In this document: piece after piece, positions 25,966-34,810 of the stretch
How positions within the stretch are numbered: the first letter of the stretch is position 1
Layout of the letters: each line of letters starts with the position of its first letter
NCBI RefSeq assembly: GCF_047470865.1
Contig: NZ_JAZDRH010000010.1
Coordinates: 1 to 64,000, forward strand
Source of the DNA: JAZDRH01 sp047470865
GTDB lineage: Bacteria; Pseudomonadota; Gammaproteobacteria; Pseudomonadales; Pseudomonadaceae
Direction of reading: 5' to 3'
Length of the DNA stretch: 64,000 nucleotides
The notes under the pieces: generated by a model
Told to the model about the DNA's origin: nothing
Seen by the model: only the letters and a program-made list of their open reading frames with translations
The model's database searches: none
Position numbers and translations under genes: made by a program

Positions 25966-26493
25966 CTAAACGTTTGGGTCACGCTTTAATTGCGCCAATA
26001 TACTGAACGGGTTGGACTTTTTTACCTCTTCCTCGTCAAGCTCAGGTTCTTCAAGCTCAACTGGCGGCCGACATTCGTCACTTGGATGCATCGGCACAAT
26101 CGGCAAGCTCAGCAACAGCTCATCCTCGATTAGCGCATGCAAATCCAGGGGCTCTTCCCCCACTTCCAGTACGTCGTAGCCTTTCGGCAACTGTGAATCA
26201 TCCGTGCCTGGCCATATCACTGCGTAGCTAAAACTACCCTGACATGGCAAAGCGGCTTCTTCCAGACAACGCTGGCAAACCATCCCGACCTCAGTAGTAA
26301 GATCAAGCTGTATTATAACAGCTTTTTGCTGGTCGCGACTAAAGGTCACATTTACTAGTACATTACCAGTAGCATGTGTCGACAAATCGCAAACCCTTGT
26401 AAACTGTGCCAAAGGCAGGCTGCCGTTAAGGCTAATGCCACGATCAGCTAATTTACGAGGATCAACGTGAGGAGGAATCGGTCCATTCAACAT
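25966..26493 (-). CDS. yceD: YceD (DUF177) 23S rRNA accumulation protein
   Basis: Conserved 175-residue protein that in E. coli affects 23S rRNA levels. It has the CQRCLEEAALPC segment in the middle and an acidic tail ending SILAQLKRDPNV, very close to pseudomonad homologues, whose start MLNGPIPPHVDPRKLADRG is also the same. That fixes ATG 26493, even though no Shine-Dalgarno is present and a near-consensus promoter lies only about 10 bp upstream. Confidence 0.95.
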   Translation of the reverse strand: MLNGPIPPHVDPRKLADRGISLNGSLPLAQFTRVCDLSTHATGNVLVNVTFSRDQQKAVIIQLDLTTEVGMVCQRCLEEAALPCQGSFSYAVIWPGTDDSQLPKGYDVLEVGEEPLDLHALIEDELLLSLPIVPMHPSDECRPPVELEEPELDEEEVKKSNPFSILAQLKRDPNV

Positions 26494-26502
26494 AGGCGCG
26501 GT

Positions 26503-26531
26503 ATTCTATGGATGCGTAGGCATACTGTCAA
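26503..26531 (-). promoter_or_regulatory. Near-consensus promoter of yceD-rpmF, implying a nearly leaderless mRNA
   Basis: Minus strand: TTGACA (26526-26531), exactly 17 bp, TAGAAT (26503-26508). The expected start site is about 26496, only about 3 nt before ATG 26493. Confidence 0.75.
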
Positions 26532-26690
26532 AGGTTATTCGATTTATAATGCAGAAAGTCGCTAAAAGGCGTACTCTTTTTTTCATTATAAGTAAAAGTT
26601 TCTCGCACTTATTTGTTTTAAGTCTTTCTTGCTTAAGCACTCTGTGCGAAACTCACATGATATTGATCTTACTGTGAATGTAAAGTTTAT

Positions 26691-27491
26691 ATGTCTAGTT
26701 TGTGGTTACATCTTATCGCTGCCAGCTTATATCTTGCCGCCAGCTTCTACCAAGGCTACTGCCTATGGCGTAAAAATAGCCTGAATAATACCTTTTTTAT
26801 CGTCATTGGTTTTTTAGGCTTGATTGCTCATTCATTTGCCTTATTTCCACAGGTTTTTTTACCCTCAGGTTTAGCCCTAAGTTTTTTTAATGCTGCTAGC
26901 CTAACGGCTATAACTGTAGTAGCTGTTATGTTAATTGGCTGCACGCGTATGCCATTGCAAATGCTGCTTTCGCCACTTTTTGCCATTAGTGGGGTTACTG
27001 TATTGCTTTCAACATTTATTCCAGCTGGCACCGTGAACCCTATTCAAGAACACCCAGGTATTTTGGCACATATTCTTTTTTCAATCTTAGCCTCTGGCAT
27101 GATTATCATTGCCGTTTTTCAATCTTTACTTTTGCTTAATCAAGAGCAACAACTACGTAAGCGCCCTATATCACGCCTAATCAAACTTTTTCCGCCATTG
27201 CAAACCATGGAGTCACTGCTCTTTGCCTTTTTAAGTGCTGGCTGGCTTTTCTTAAGCTTATCACTAATGACTGGGGCTATTTATCTTGAAAATTTTTTAG
27301 CGCAGCACTTAGCGCACAAAACCTTATTATCCTGCCTTGCTTGGGTAGTATTTGCCGTATTATTGTGGGGTCGCTATCGCCTAGGATGGCGTGGACATAA
27401 AGCCATTCGCTGGACATTAGCTGGCTTTTGTTTGTTAATGCTCGCTTATTTTGGTAGCAAATTAGTTCTTGAATATATTTTTCCAGCTTAA
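26691..27491 (+). CDS. CcsA/YpjD-like cytochrome c assembly family membrane protein
   Basis: Integral inner-membrane protein, 266 residues, with about eight hydrophobic segments. It fits the inner-membrane YpjD/CcsA group (cytochrome c assembly, PF01578) found beside ffh and CorC-like genes in pseudomonads. A conserved-looking HPGILAHILFSILASG helix (about 122-137) carries two His. The tryptophan-rich haem motif of true CcsA/CcmC proteins is not evident, so a role in haem handling is only inferred. It is followed closely by the CNNM gene on the same strand. Confidence 0.75.
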   Translation: MSSLWLHLIAASLYLAASFYQGYCLWRKNSLNNTFFIVIGFLGLIAHSFALFPQVFLPSGLALSFFNAASLTAITVVAVMLIGCTRMPLQMLLSPLFAISGVTVLLSTFIPAGTVNPIQEHPGILAHILFSILASGMIIIAVFQSLLLLNQEQQLRKRPISRLIKLFPPLQTMESLLFAFLSAGWLFLSLSLMTGAIYLENFLAQHLAHKTLLSCLAWVVFAVLLWGRYRLGWRGHKAIRWTLAGFCLLMLAYFGSKLVLEYIFPA

Positions 27492-27505
27492 GGTAATTGC
27501 TGACT

Positions 27506-28789
27506 GTGAATGACATGGATATCGGCTATCTTATTGGCCTTTTGATTTTTTTAATTTTGTGCTCTGCATTCTTCTCCAGTTCCGAAACTGGTTTGCTTAG
27601 CCTGAACCGTTATCGTTTACGCCATAAAACACGTGAAGGCCATAAAGGCGCAAAGCTAGCCAGTGAACTACTGAGTAAACCTGATCGTATGCTTGGTACT
27701 ATTTTAGTTGGCAATAACGTTGTTAATATTTTAGCAGCCTCCATTGCTACTGTTGTTTGCGTCAAGTTTTGGGGTGAAGCTGGTGTTGTAATTGCCACTG
27801 CTGGCATGACAATCTTAGTCCTTATTTTTGGTGAAATTACACCTAAAACCTTGGCGGCCCTGCGTCCTGAGCTTGTCGCTTACCCTGCAGCACGCGTACT
27901 TAAAGTTCTGATGTTTATTCTAGCACCCGCCGTTTGGCTAACCTCAACTATTAGCAATATTTTACTACGCATGCTAGGTGTTAATACTAGCCTTAAAACC
28001 TCAGACGCACTTTCTCGTGAAGAATTACGTGCCATTGTGCGCGACTCACAAGCCAGCCTTGCGCATAATGGCCAAGAAATGATGTTAGGTGTGCTGGATT
28101 TAGAAAAGATTACTGTCAATGACATTCTTATCCCCCGCAATGAGGTTTTTGGAATTGATCTTAACAGTGATTTAAATACTATTGTTTGGCAACTACGTAC
28201 TACTACTCATACACGTATACCTCTTTATAGGGATAATATTAATCAGATTCTTGGCGTTATTCATATGCGCCAAATAGCGCGCTTACTTACCCTGAACAAA
28301 CTGACCCATGAAGATTTACAAAGCGCATGCAATGAGCCTTATTTCATTCCAGAAAGCACACCACTGTCGATTCAACTATTAAACTTTCAACAACAAAAAC
28401 GTCGTTTCGCCATTGTGGTTGACGAGTATGGTGACGTTGAAGGCATTGTTACTTTGGAAGATATTCTTGAAGAAATTGTAGGCGACTTTAGTGCGCCTGA
28501 AAATCGCCATGAGCCTGAAGCCAGTTTGCAAGAGGATGGTAGCTATATTATTGATGGCACAGCGCATGTACGCGAGCTCAATAAAGAAATTAACTGGCAG
28601 CTTCCACTAGATGGCCCTAAGACTATCAATGGTTTGATTACTGAACATTTAGAAGATCTTCCTGACGGTCCTGTTTGCTTAAAGCTTGGGCAGTATTACC
28701 TAGAAACCTTAGAAATTCGTGACAATCGTATTATCTCTGTGCTCGCTCGTGATCTTAAAAACACTAAAAAAACAATGGCTAACCACTAA
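27506..28789 (+). CDS. CNNM/CBS-domain transporter, CorB/YfjD-like
   Basis: Membrane protein of about 427 residues: a DUF21/CNNM domain with three to four membrane helices (about 1-185, FFSSSETGLLSLNRYRL, FGEITPKTLAA), two CBS domains (about 205-335, RFAIVVDEYGDVEGIVTLEDILEEIVG) and a C-terminal CorC_HlyC domain (about 345-420). Proteins of this type move or regulate Mg2+ and Co2+. The frame opens at TTG 27497; GTG 27506 is preferred by spacing from TAAGG, and ATG 27515 is a further option. It converges on the pentapeptide gene with 4 bp between stops. Confidence 0.85.
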   Translation: MNDMDIGYLIGLLIFLILCSAFFSSSETGLLSLNRYRLRHKTREGHKGAKLASELLSKPDRMLGTILVGNNVVNILAASIATVVCVKFWGEAGVVIATAGMTILVLIFGEITPKTLAALRPELVAYPAARVLKVLMFILAPAVWLTSTISNILLRMLGVNTSLKTSDALSREELRAIVRDSQASLAHNGQEMMLGVLDLEKITVNDILIPRNEVFGIDLNSDLNTIVWQLRTTTHTRIPLYRDNINQILGVIHMRQIARLLTLNKLTHEDLQSACNEPYFIPESTPLSIQLLNFQQQKRRFAIVVDEYGDVEGIVTLEDILEEIVGDFSAPENRHEPEASLQEDGSYIIDGTAHVRELNKEINWQLPLDGPKTINGLITEHLEDLPDGPVCLKLGQYYLETLEIRDNRIISVLARDLKNTKKTMANH

Positions 28790-28807
28790 GGTGCTAGCAA
28801 ACACCTT
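28788..28807. terminator. Bidirectional hairpin across two converging stop codons
   Basis: AAGGTG / CACCTT arms with an 8-nt loop cover the stop codons of both the CNNM gene and the pentapeptide gene. No strong T-run follows on either side, so efficiency is uncertain. Confidence 0.4.
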
Positions 28808-29414
28808 TAGGTACTGTCATTAACTTAAATTGCTGTGGCTGCAAGGCGGTCCCCCCTTGCACCTTCATTCCTCTTAAATCACAGCTTACAAACTGTGTTT
28901 TATAAAAAGTACAGTCAATAAAACGAGCCGCTCGAAAAGCAACTGCTTGGAAAATAGCCGCTGTAAAGTCACAATTAATAAATGTCGCTCTACGCCCACC
29001 AAACTCCATTCCAGCCATGCCTGCAATAAACAGTGCCGAGTCAAAAATACAATCTACGCAGACTACATCATCCATATTAGCTAGAATCTGTGCATGCAGA
29101 AAGCTTGATTTTTCAATGCGCGCTTGATTAAAAGCACAGTAATCCAATTGAGCATAAGCAAAGTCAACTTGTTCCAAGCAGCTGTGGTTAAACGAGGTCG
29201 CCAGCACAGCATGGCTAAAATTAACCGCTTTAATCTGGGCTTGATGTAGACTTAACCCACGCAGAGTATCCAAATCAGAATCAGGGCCTATAACTATTCC
29301 AGAGAAGTCCACACAGTTAAGTTTAGGCGAAGCACTGGCTAAAGCCGCTAAATGCGGCTGGATATATTCTAGAAAGTGTGGGCTGGACCATTTAGTCTGA
29401 AGTATTTTTTTCAC
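28794..29414 (-). CDS. Pentapeptide-repeat protein
   Basis: 206-residue soluble protein made of A(D/N)LXX-type five-residue repeats, for example CVDFSG, AVNFSH, QVDFAYAQLDYCAFNQARIEKSSFLHA, FINCDFTAAIF and FIDCTFYKTQF, predicted to form a right-handed beta helix. Function is unknown; some relatives protect DNA gyrase, but nothing here shows that. The start is GTG 29414 without a good ribosome binding site. Unusually rich in Cys for a cytosolic protein. Confidence 0.75.
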   Translation of the reverse strand: MKKILQTKWSSPHFLEYIQPHLAALASASPKLNCVDFSGIVIGPDSDLDTLRGLSLHQAQIKAVNFSHAVLATSFNHSCLEQVDFAYAQLDYCAFNQARIEKSSFLHAQILANMDDVVCVDCIFDSALFIAGMAGMEFGGRRATFINCDFTAAIFQAVAFRAARFIDCTFYKTQFVSCDLRGMKVQGGTALQPQQFKLMTVPKGVC

Positions 29415-29485
29415 GGCAAGGATAGTCTATATTTTTTACCAGTATAAAAAAACTGACTAACTCTTTCTATTAACTAGTTGTTACA

Positions 29486-30217
29486 TCAAATATTCTTTGT
29501 TGTTTCTTGTAGGTACCACTGCACACAGGCTTTAGCCAGTACCTCTGTTGGATCTATGGCATACACTAAGTACTTAGAATTGATACTTTGTAATGCTAAT
29601 GGAATCTCTGTGCAGGCTAGCAGTAAATACTGTGCTCCCGCCTCAATTAGCTCTTGCGCACAGTTTTCAATCAAATGGGCACCTTCTTTTAGCTGTCCCT
29701 GCTTCACCAAGTAACAACCTTTCATAAAGAAGTTGTCCATAGTATCCAAACTATTCAGTAAAACCCGATATCCTGCTTTAGATAAGATAGATTGATACAA
29801 ATTAGCATCCAACGCTCCTTGGGTTGCAATAATGCCAATTGTGCCTGCTGTACTTTGAGTATTTTGTAGTGTTTTGACTACTTCTTGTGCAATATGAAAA
29901 ATCTTAACTGTTGTTTCTTTTTGTAGCTCAGCATGCCAGTAATGTGCCGTATTGCAGGCAATAGCTATTCTCTTTACTCCAGCGCGCTCTAATAATAAAA
30001 CGCCTTCTAAAATAGCGTTTAGAGGTGACTCCCCCATCCCCTTTAGCGCCAACTGACGATCAGGAATAACACCGTTATTCCATACCAACATAGGCACATG
30101 GTCTTGATCGCACTGTGCATTTCTAATATCTAAAATCTTACGTTGTAAATCCAACGCGGCATAGGGGCCCATACCGCCAATAATACCTAACATAGGTGTT
30201 TTTTGATTTTCTTCCAC
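29486..30217 (-). CDS. Aspartate/glutamate racemase family protein
   Basis: Cofactor-independent Asp/Glu/hydantoin racemase family enzyme, 243 residues. Both catalytic Cys are present: C88 in IACNTAH and C202 in LACTEIPL, and the N-terminal GIIGGMGPYA matches YgeA-type aspartate racemases. The start is probably GTG 30217, 4 bp after the tauB-like gene, so it is the last gene of the ABC import operon. That linkage suggests it acts on the imported compound or a product, but the substrate cannot be read from sequence. Confidence 0.85.
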   Translation of the reverse strand: MEENQKTPMLGIIGGMGPYAALDLQRKILDIRNAQCDQDHVPMLVWNNGVIPDRQLALKGMGESPLNAILEGVLLLERAGVKRIAIACNTAHYWHAELQKETTVKIFHIAQEVVKTLQNTQSTAGTIGIIATQGALDANLYQSILSKAGYRVLLNSLDTMDNFFMKGCYLVKQGQLKEGAHLIENCAQELIEAGAQYLLLACTEIPLALQSINSKYLVYAIDPTEVLAKACVQWYLQETTKNI

Positions 30218-30221
30218 AAGT

Positions 30222-31010
30222 TCAACCTAATTGCATTAGGCGTGCTACTTCCACACGCAAAACATTCAAAATATGCTGTTTTAAGGCAATATAGCGTGCA
30301 TCAGCCATTAACTGCTCAAGGCGTCTTGGTCGCGAAAAATCAACGTTGATTTCTTGCGTTATTTGCCCTGGCTGCCCTGTCATTAAAACTATTCGATCAG
30401 CTAATAACAAAGCTTCATCAACATCATGGGTAATAAATAAAACTGTTGTTTTATTAGCTTGCCATAACTGCACTAACATCTCTTGCATCAATAGGCGTGT
30501 TTGTGCATCCAAGGCGGCAAACGGTTCATCCATTAACAAGACATCTGATTGTTGCACCCATGCTCTAGCTAGTGCCACTCTTTGCTTCATTCCACCTGAT
30601 AATTGCCAAACAGCGTGCTCTGCAAAGCGTTTTAGCCCTACTTGCTCCATGTAGTAGTCAACCACCGCCTGATAGCTCTGCTCATTCGCGCCTCTCATTG
30701 TTAGTGCAAAAGCAATATTTTGCCGCACATTCAACCAAGGAAATAATTGTGGCTTCTGAAAAACCACAGCCCGTTCTGGGCTGGGTTCGCGCACTAAATT
30801 ACCCTTAACTACGATCTGCCCTGAATTGGCTTGTTCAAAACCTGCTAAAAGATTTAGCAAGCTTGACTTGCCACAACCTGAAGGTCCTAACAGACAAACA
30901 AACTCAGCTTTATTAATAGAAAGATTAAGATTTTTTAAAACCTGATTTTGCTGGCCACTAGGACTGATAAATTCCTTGCTTACATTAATAAACTCAACAT
31001 GCGCACTCAT
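30222..31010 (-). CDS. ABC importer ATPase, TauB/SsuB type
   Basis: ATPase subunit, 262 residues from ATG 31010. Walker A GPSGCGKS, signature LSGGMKQR, Walker B VLLMDEPFAALD and the H-loop FITHDVDEA are all clear. The MDEPFAALDAQTR form is typical of nitrate/sulfonate/taurine importers. The stop of the permease gene overlaps this start as TAATG, and AAGGA lies 6 nt before the ATG. An upstream TTG in the same frame is therefore unlikely to be used. Confidence 0.85.
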   Translation of the reverse strand: MSAHVEFINVSKEFISPSGQQNQVLKNLNLSINKAEFVCLLGPSGCGKSSLLNLLAGFEQANSGQIVVKGNLVREPSPERAVVFQKPQLFPWLNVRQNIAFALTMRGANEQSYQAVVDYYMEQVGLKRFAEHAVWQLSGGMKQRVALARAWVQQSDVLLMDEPFAALDAQTRLLMQEMLVQLWQANKTTVLFITHDVDEALLLADRIVLMTGQPGQITQEINVDFSRPRRLEQLMADARYIALKQHILNVLRVEVARLMQLG

Positions 31011-31783
31011 TAAAAATCCTTCCCCGCCCAAGGCACCCAGCGGGCTTGTAATTTAATTAGTAAGAAATCCAGCAAATAGCCAATGCCACCTAAAATAATA
31101 ATGCCCAAGATAACCACATCTGTACGTAAATAATTACCTGCATTCAAAATCATCCAGCCTAGTCCAGATGTTGCGGCAACCATTTCAGCAGCGACTAACG
31201 ACGTCCAACCAATACCAATAGAAAGCCGAGCTGTTGTAAATAAAGCAGGCAAACTATAAGGCAAAATGACACGCACAATTATTTGCACTGGCGATGCACC
31301 TAGATTTCTGGCCGCTCTTAATAAATCTTCTGGAATATCACGACTCGCCGCAGCAGCCCCAACAACGACACTCAAAAAAGTGGCTATAAAAATAAGAAAA
31401 AACTTTGAACCTTCGCCAATACCAAGCCAGAGCACCACTAAAGGGATCAAGGCTATTTTGGGAATAGGTCGAAGAAATTGCACAAAAGGATCTAATATGG
31501 CGTTAAGCACAGGGCTGCGTCCCATTATCAAACCTAAAGGAACGCCCAGCACAATAGCCATCAAAAATGCAGAGAATGCTCTCGCACAGCTCACCCAAAT
31601 ATGTTCATACAGCGGCACAAGGCGATAACCATTAGAAACTAAATCAGGCACTGATTTGACCAACTCAGATGGCGATAAAAGCAAGCTAGAAGCTATCCAC
31701 CCCATACCGCTTGATAACTGCCATACAGCAATAACCACAACCACTGCAAACAAGCTAATACTACGTAAATAAAGCTTAGTCAT
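31010..31783 (-). CDS. ABC importer permease, TauC/SsuC type
   Basis: Inner-membrane permease, 257 residues, five to six helices. The EAA loop coupling to the ATPase is AARNLGASPVQIIVRVILPYSLP (about 160-182; the AxxLGAS form is typical). The segment VQFLRPIPKIALIPLVVLWLGIG is a hallmark of sulfonate/nitrate/taurine permeases. It lies between the substrate-binding protein and ATPase genes and overlaps the latter by one base. Confidence 0.88.
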   Translation of the reverse strand: MTKLYLRSISLFAVVVVIAVWQLSSGMGWIASSLLLSPSELVKSVPDLVSNGYRLVPLYEHIWVSCARAFSAFLMAIVLGVPLGLIMGRSPVLNAILDPFVQFLRPIPKIALIPLVVLWLGIGEGSKFFLIFIATFLSVVVGAAAASRDIPEDLLRAARNLGASPVQIIVRVILPYSLPALFTTARLSIGIGWTSLVAAEMVAATSGLGWMILNAGNYLRTDVVILGIIILGGIGYLLDFLLIKLQARWVPWAGKDF

Positions 31784-31785
31784 GA

Positions 31786-32841
31786 TTACGGCTCTTGTAC
31801 GCTAACAGCATCAATTAGGTATTGATTATTGATAAAATCGGCATAGCTTTCAGGCTTATCTTGAACACGAATTTCACCTGTGCGAATCAAAAAATCAGCA
31901 ATATCAAGCGCAGACTGAGCAATACCACTGTTCTTATCATGATTAATAGAACCTAAATACACCTTAGTGGCTTGCTGCTCTAGTGGTATATATTCAATAC
32001 CGGACAAACTAGCGCGCACCTGCTCTGCTGGTAAACTCAAATGTCGAGCCAATTTAGAAATAGCCTCTTCTGGCGCATTCTGATACTCATCAACCTTAGC
32101 CTGGTAGTTACGCAAAAATGCTGAAACTAGTGCTGGATGTTGCTGCGCAAACTCTTTACGTACGACAAAGTTGTTATACACAATAATGCCGTGTTGTTTT
32201 AAATCTATTGTTTGATAAATGGCGTGCGCCCCTTGCTTTTCTAACTCCAACGAAAATGGTGCCCAGACATAAGCCGCATCAATATCACCACGATTCCACG
32301 CTGCCACAATTTCAGCTGGCTTTAAAGGCAATAAGCGAATGCTTTTTTTATCAATGGCCTGCACTTCAAGCGCTGCTTCTAATGCAAACTGAGCAGTGGA
32401 GTTGGCTGGGAAGGCAACAGTTTTACCAGCTAAATCATTTAGTTGTTTAATTTCAGGTTTAACCATGAGTTTTTCGCTAGTGGCAACCAGCCCTTCTAAC
32501 CCTATGATCTCAATAGGTAAACCACGACTAATTCCTGCTATAGCTGGGTTATTACCAAAACGAGCAATATCAATTTCATTGGCTGCAAACAAACTTAATA
32601 CTTCAGCACCAGAGGCAAATTCAACCCATTTAACAGGTACGCCTAGTGCTTGATCAAACGACTTATCTATTTGCCCTAATACCCATATACGCGGGCCGCC
32701 CGCCCAAGCCAAGCGCACTTCTTCTAATTTTTCACTCGATTCAGTAGCTGTCACTTCCTGTTCAGGCGAGCAGCCTTGAGTTAAAGCAAGAAATGACAAT
32801 AGACCTGCAATGACAATGCGGTTAATCCAAGAACTGTGCAT
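31786..32841 (-). CDS. Substrate-binding protein, TauA/SsuA type, probable lipoprotein
   Basis: 351-residue solute-binding protein of the NMT1/SsuA-like group that delivers substrate to the permease. The hydrophobic leader ends ALTQGC, so C24 is a plausible lipid-attachment site, though TQGC departs from the usual LxGC lipobox; most TauA proteins are soluble periplasmic. The body has AWAGGPRIWVLGQIDKSF, the VEFASGAEVLSLFAANEIDIA segment and DAAYVWAPF, which match taurine-binding TauA. No tauD dioxygenase or ssuD monooxygenase is nearby, so the ligand could be taurine, another sulfonate or an unrelated anion. Confidence 0.82.
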   Translation of the reverse strand: MHSSWINRIVIAGLLSFLALTQGCSPEQEVTATESSEKLEEVRLAWAGGPRIWVLGQIDKSFDQALGVPVKWVEFASGAEVLSLFAANEIDIARFGNNPAIAGISRGLPIEIIGLEGLVATSEKLMVKPEIKQLNDLAGKTVAFPANSTAQFALEAALEVQAIDKKSIRLLPLKPAEIVAAWNRGDIDAAYVWAPFSLELEKQGAHAIYQTIDLKQHGIIVYNNFVVRKEFAQQHPALVSAFLRNYQAKVDEYQNAPEEAISKLARHLSLPAEQVRASLSGIEYIPLEQQATKVYLGSINHDKNSGIAQSALDIADFLIRTGEIRVQDKPESYADFINNQYLIDAVSVQEP

Positions 32842-32902
32842 AATTAAATCTCTTACATACTATTATTTTGCACACTATAGATCAGGCGCAGAATAACCTA
32901 AA

Positions 32903-32930
32903 ATAATAAGTAAAGATAATTTTATATCAA
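32903..32930 (-). promoter_or_regulatory. Candidate promoter of the TauABC-type operon
   Basis: Minus strand: TTGATA (32925-32930), 16-bp spacer, TATTAT (32903-32908). The leader would be about 55 nt. It lies in a 306-bp gap (32842-33147) that otherwise holds the palindrome at 32941-32959 and the hairpin after purT; no gene is seen there. Confidence 0.55.
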
Positions 32931-32940
32931 AAAGGAATTA

Positions 32941-32959
32941 AAATCTTAACCTAAGATTT
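32941..32959. promoter_or_regulatory. 19-bp palindrome upstream of the TauABC-type operon
   Basis: AAATCTTA-ACC-TAAGATTT, a perfect 8-bp inverted repeat placed about 10 bp upstream of the -35 element. This is where an activator dimer would bind. The protein that might use it is unknown. Confidence 0.45.
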
Positions 32960-33113
32960 AGCTAGATTGCTAAAGATAAAACATAACCATGGGTGTGATA
33001 TGCCTACAAAAAGCAAGGCAAGCGTCTTACTCCAGCAAAAACTAATTTGCTAAAAAGGGTAACGAAATAATGGCTTTTATTTAAAAACAGTTGCCAGAGT
33101 AGGCTAAGACGAT

Positions 33114-33143
33114 ATTAGCTAAGAGCTTCCACCCTTAGCTAAT
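33114..33143 (-). terminator. Hairpin just after purT
   Basis: Perfect 10-bp stem ATTAGCTAAG / CTTAGCTAAT with a 10-nt loop, beginning 5 bp after the purT stop. No U-run follows on the minus strand, so it may act as a 3'-end stabiliser. Confidence 0.5.
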
Positions 33144-33147
33144 TTCA

Positions 33148-34329
33148 TTAGAGTTGAATACCGATTGAGCGAACCGATTGATTTGCCTTCGCACGAGCAG
33201 CTTCTATATTTTCATCAAGGGCTAAAGCCACCCCCATACGACGCTTACCATCGACATCAGGCTTACCAAATAAGCGTAAAGCAGTGTCTGGTTCAGATAA
33301 CGCAATGCCCAAGTTAGAAAAAACTGTTTCTTCTGAGCAACCTTCGGCCATAATCACTGCCGAAGCAGCAGGCCCATACTGGCGAACATAAGGAATCGGC
33401 AAACCTAAAATAGCCCGCGCATGTAAGGCAAACTCAGATAAGTTTTGCGATATTAGCGTGACCAAACCTGTATCATGCGGGCGTGGGGAGACTTCGCTAA
33501 ACCACACTTGGTCGCCTTTGACAAATAACTCAACACCAAATACACCGCGACCACCTAAATCGTCAGTAATCGCACGCGCAATTCGCTGAGCCTCCTCAAG
33601 TGCCGCTTCACTCATAATTTGAGGTTGCCATGATTCTTGGTAATCGCCATCTTCTTGTCGATGACCAATAGGATCACAGAATAAAACACCTTGCGCATGA
33701 CGCACAGTGAGCAAGGTTATTTCATAGTCAAAATCAATAAAGCCTTCAACAATGACCCGCCCTGCACCTGTCCGACCACCTTCTTGTGCATAGTCCCAAG
33801 CTGTTTGTAAATCTTCTGCACTACGTAAAACACTTTGTCCCTTACCAGAAGAGCTCATTAGGGGTTTAACTACGCATGGATAACCTAATGCAGCAACCGC
33901 TTGTTGGTATTCATCAAAGTTGTCCGCAAAGTGGTAAGGAGAGGTCGGAAGTTCTAATTCTTCCGCGGCAAGACGGCGAATGCCTTCGCGATCCATAGTG
34001 AGCTGAGTAGCCCTTGCGGTAGGTATGACAGTAAAGCCATCTTTTTCAAGCGCGGCTAATGTTTTAGTCGCAATGGCTTCAATTTCGGGAACTATGTAAT
34101 GTGGTTGTTCTTGTTCAATAATGGCGCGCAATACATCACCATCTAACATATCCACTACGTAACTACGATGCGCAACCTGCATGGCAGGTGCATTGGCATA
34201 ACGATCTAAAGCAATCACTTCAACGCCTAATCGTTGTAATTCAATAGTTACTTCTTTACCTAGCTCTCCTGCACCACAGAGCAACACTCGTGTGGCCTTA
34301 TTTGACAGGGGAGTACCTATGGAAGGCAT
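33148..34329 (-). CDS. purT: Formate-dependent phosphoribosylglycinamide formyltransferase
   Basis: ATP-grasp enzyme that makes formyl-GAR from GAR, formate and ATP in purine synthesis. 393 residues with the N-terminal VLLCGAGELGKEV, the VVKPLMSSSGKGQSVL phosphate-binding loop (about 152-167), EGFIDFDYEITLLTVR and the metal-binding FSEVSPRPHDTG. Length and order of blocks match E. coli PurT. It is a single-gene unit; a CAGTTT-GACA-AAACTG inverted repeat (34423-34438) lies upstream and might be an operator, but this is only a sighting. Confidence 0.97.
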   Translation of the reverse strand: MPSIGTPLSNKATRVLLCGAGELGKEVTIELQRLGVEVIALDRYANAPAMQVAHRSYVVDMLDGDVLRAIIEQEQPHYIVPEIEAIATKTLAALEKDGFTVIPTARATQLTMDREGIRRLAAEELELPTSPYHFADNFDEYQQAVAALGYPCVVKPLMSSSGKGQSVLRSAEDLQTAWDYAQEGGRTGAGRVIVEGFIDFDYEITLLTVRHAQGVLFCDPIGHRQEDGDYQESWQPQIMSEAALEEAQRIARAITDDLGGRGVFGVELFVKGDQVWFSEVSPRPHDTGLVTLISQNLSEFALHARAILGLPIPYVRQYGPAASAVIMAEGCSEETVFSNLGIALSEPDTALRLFGKPDVDGKRRMGVALALDENIEAARAKANQSVRSIGIQL

Positions 34330-34463
34330 TTTGCGTCCTCTTGCAACCTATAGAAGCCCTACTCTACACGTAAAATGCTAATCTAGGCTAGCAAGAGCTT
34401 ACACGAAACTAAATTTTTCTATCAGTTTGACAAAACTGTAACAATATACTGCAACTTAGCGTT

Positions 34464-34703
34464 TTACAGAGGATAAGGTTTAAAGCTTTTATTTTCTCGC
34501 TCTACGCAACGACGTAAAACTTCGCGCTTTTCTTCGTTACTCATTTTTCCCCAATAACTAATTTCTTGGCCTGTGCGGTAACAGCCCATGCAAATATCAT
34601 CAATATCTAAAGCGCAAATGCTCACACAAGGCGAAGCTACTGGCTTCTCGTTCTCTGGTATAGACAAAGCACACCTCTGTTTATTTAGTCTAGCCAACGC
34701 CAT
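34464..34703 (-). CDS. DUF1289 (YbaK/YdhL-like) small Cys-rich protein
   Basis: 79-residue protein with the DUF1289 pattern: SPCVSICALDIDDICMGCYRTG, then an EISYWGKMSNEEKREVL helix and a further Cys (RRCVERE). The four Cys could bind a metal. The family is widespread in proteobacteria with no settled function. ATG 34703 has no clear ribosome binding site, and an AT-rich stretch directly upstream could place the transcript start close to the start codon. Confidence 0.8.
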   Translation of the reverse strand: MALARLNKQRCALSIPENEKPVASPCVSICALDIDDICMGCYRTGQEISYWGKMSNEEKREVLRRCVERENKSFKPYPL

Positions 34704-34810
34704 AAAGTGTTATGGCTCTGAGCATAATATAAATAAATTGTAAAATATTTTCCCTACCCAATTAACCCTTAGCTCTTATGATGAGTGCATTTTTAGTCCT
34801 AGGATATCTC

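Noticed and set aside
30222..32841. Complete taurine utilisation operon
   Set aside because: tauD is absent and the last gene is a racemase family member, so taurine as substrate is not supported.
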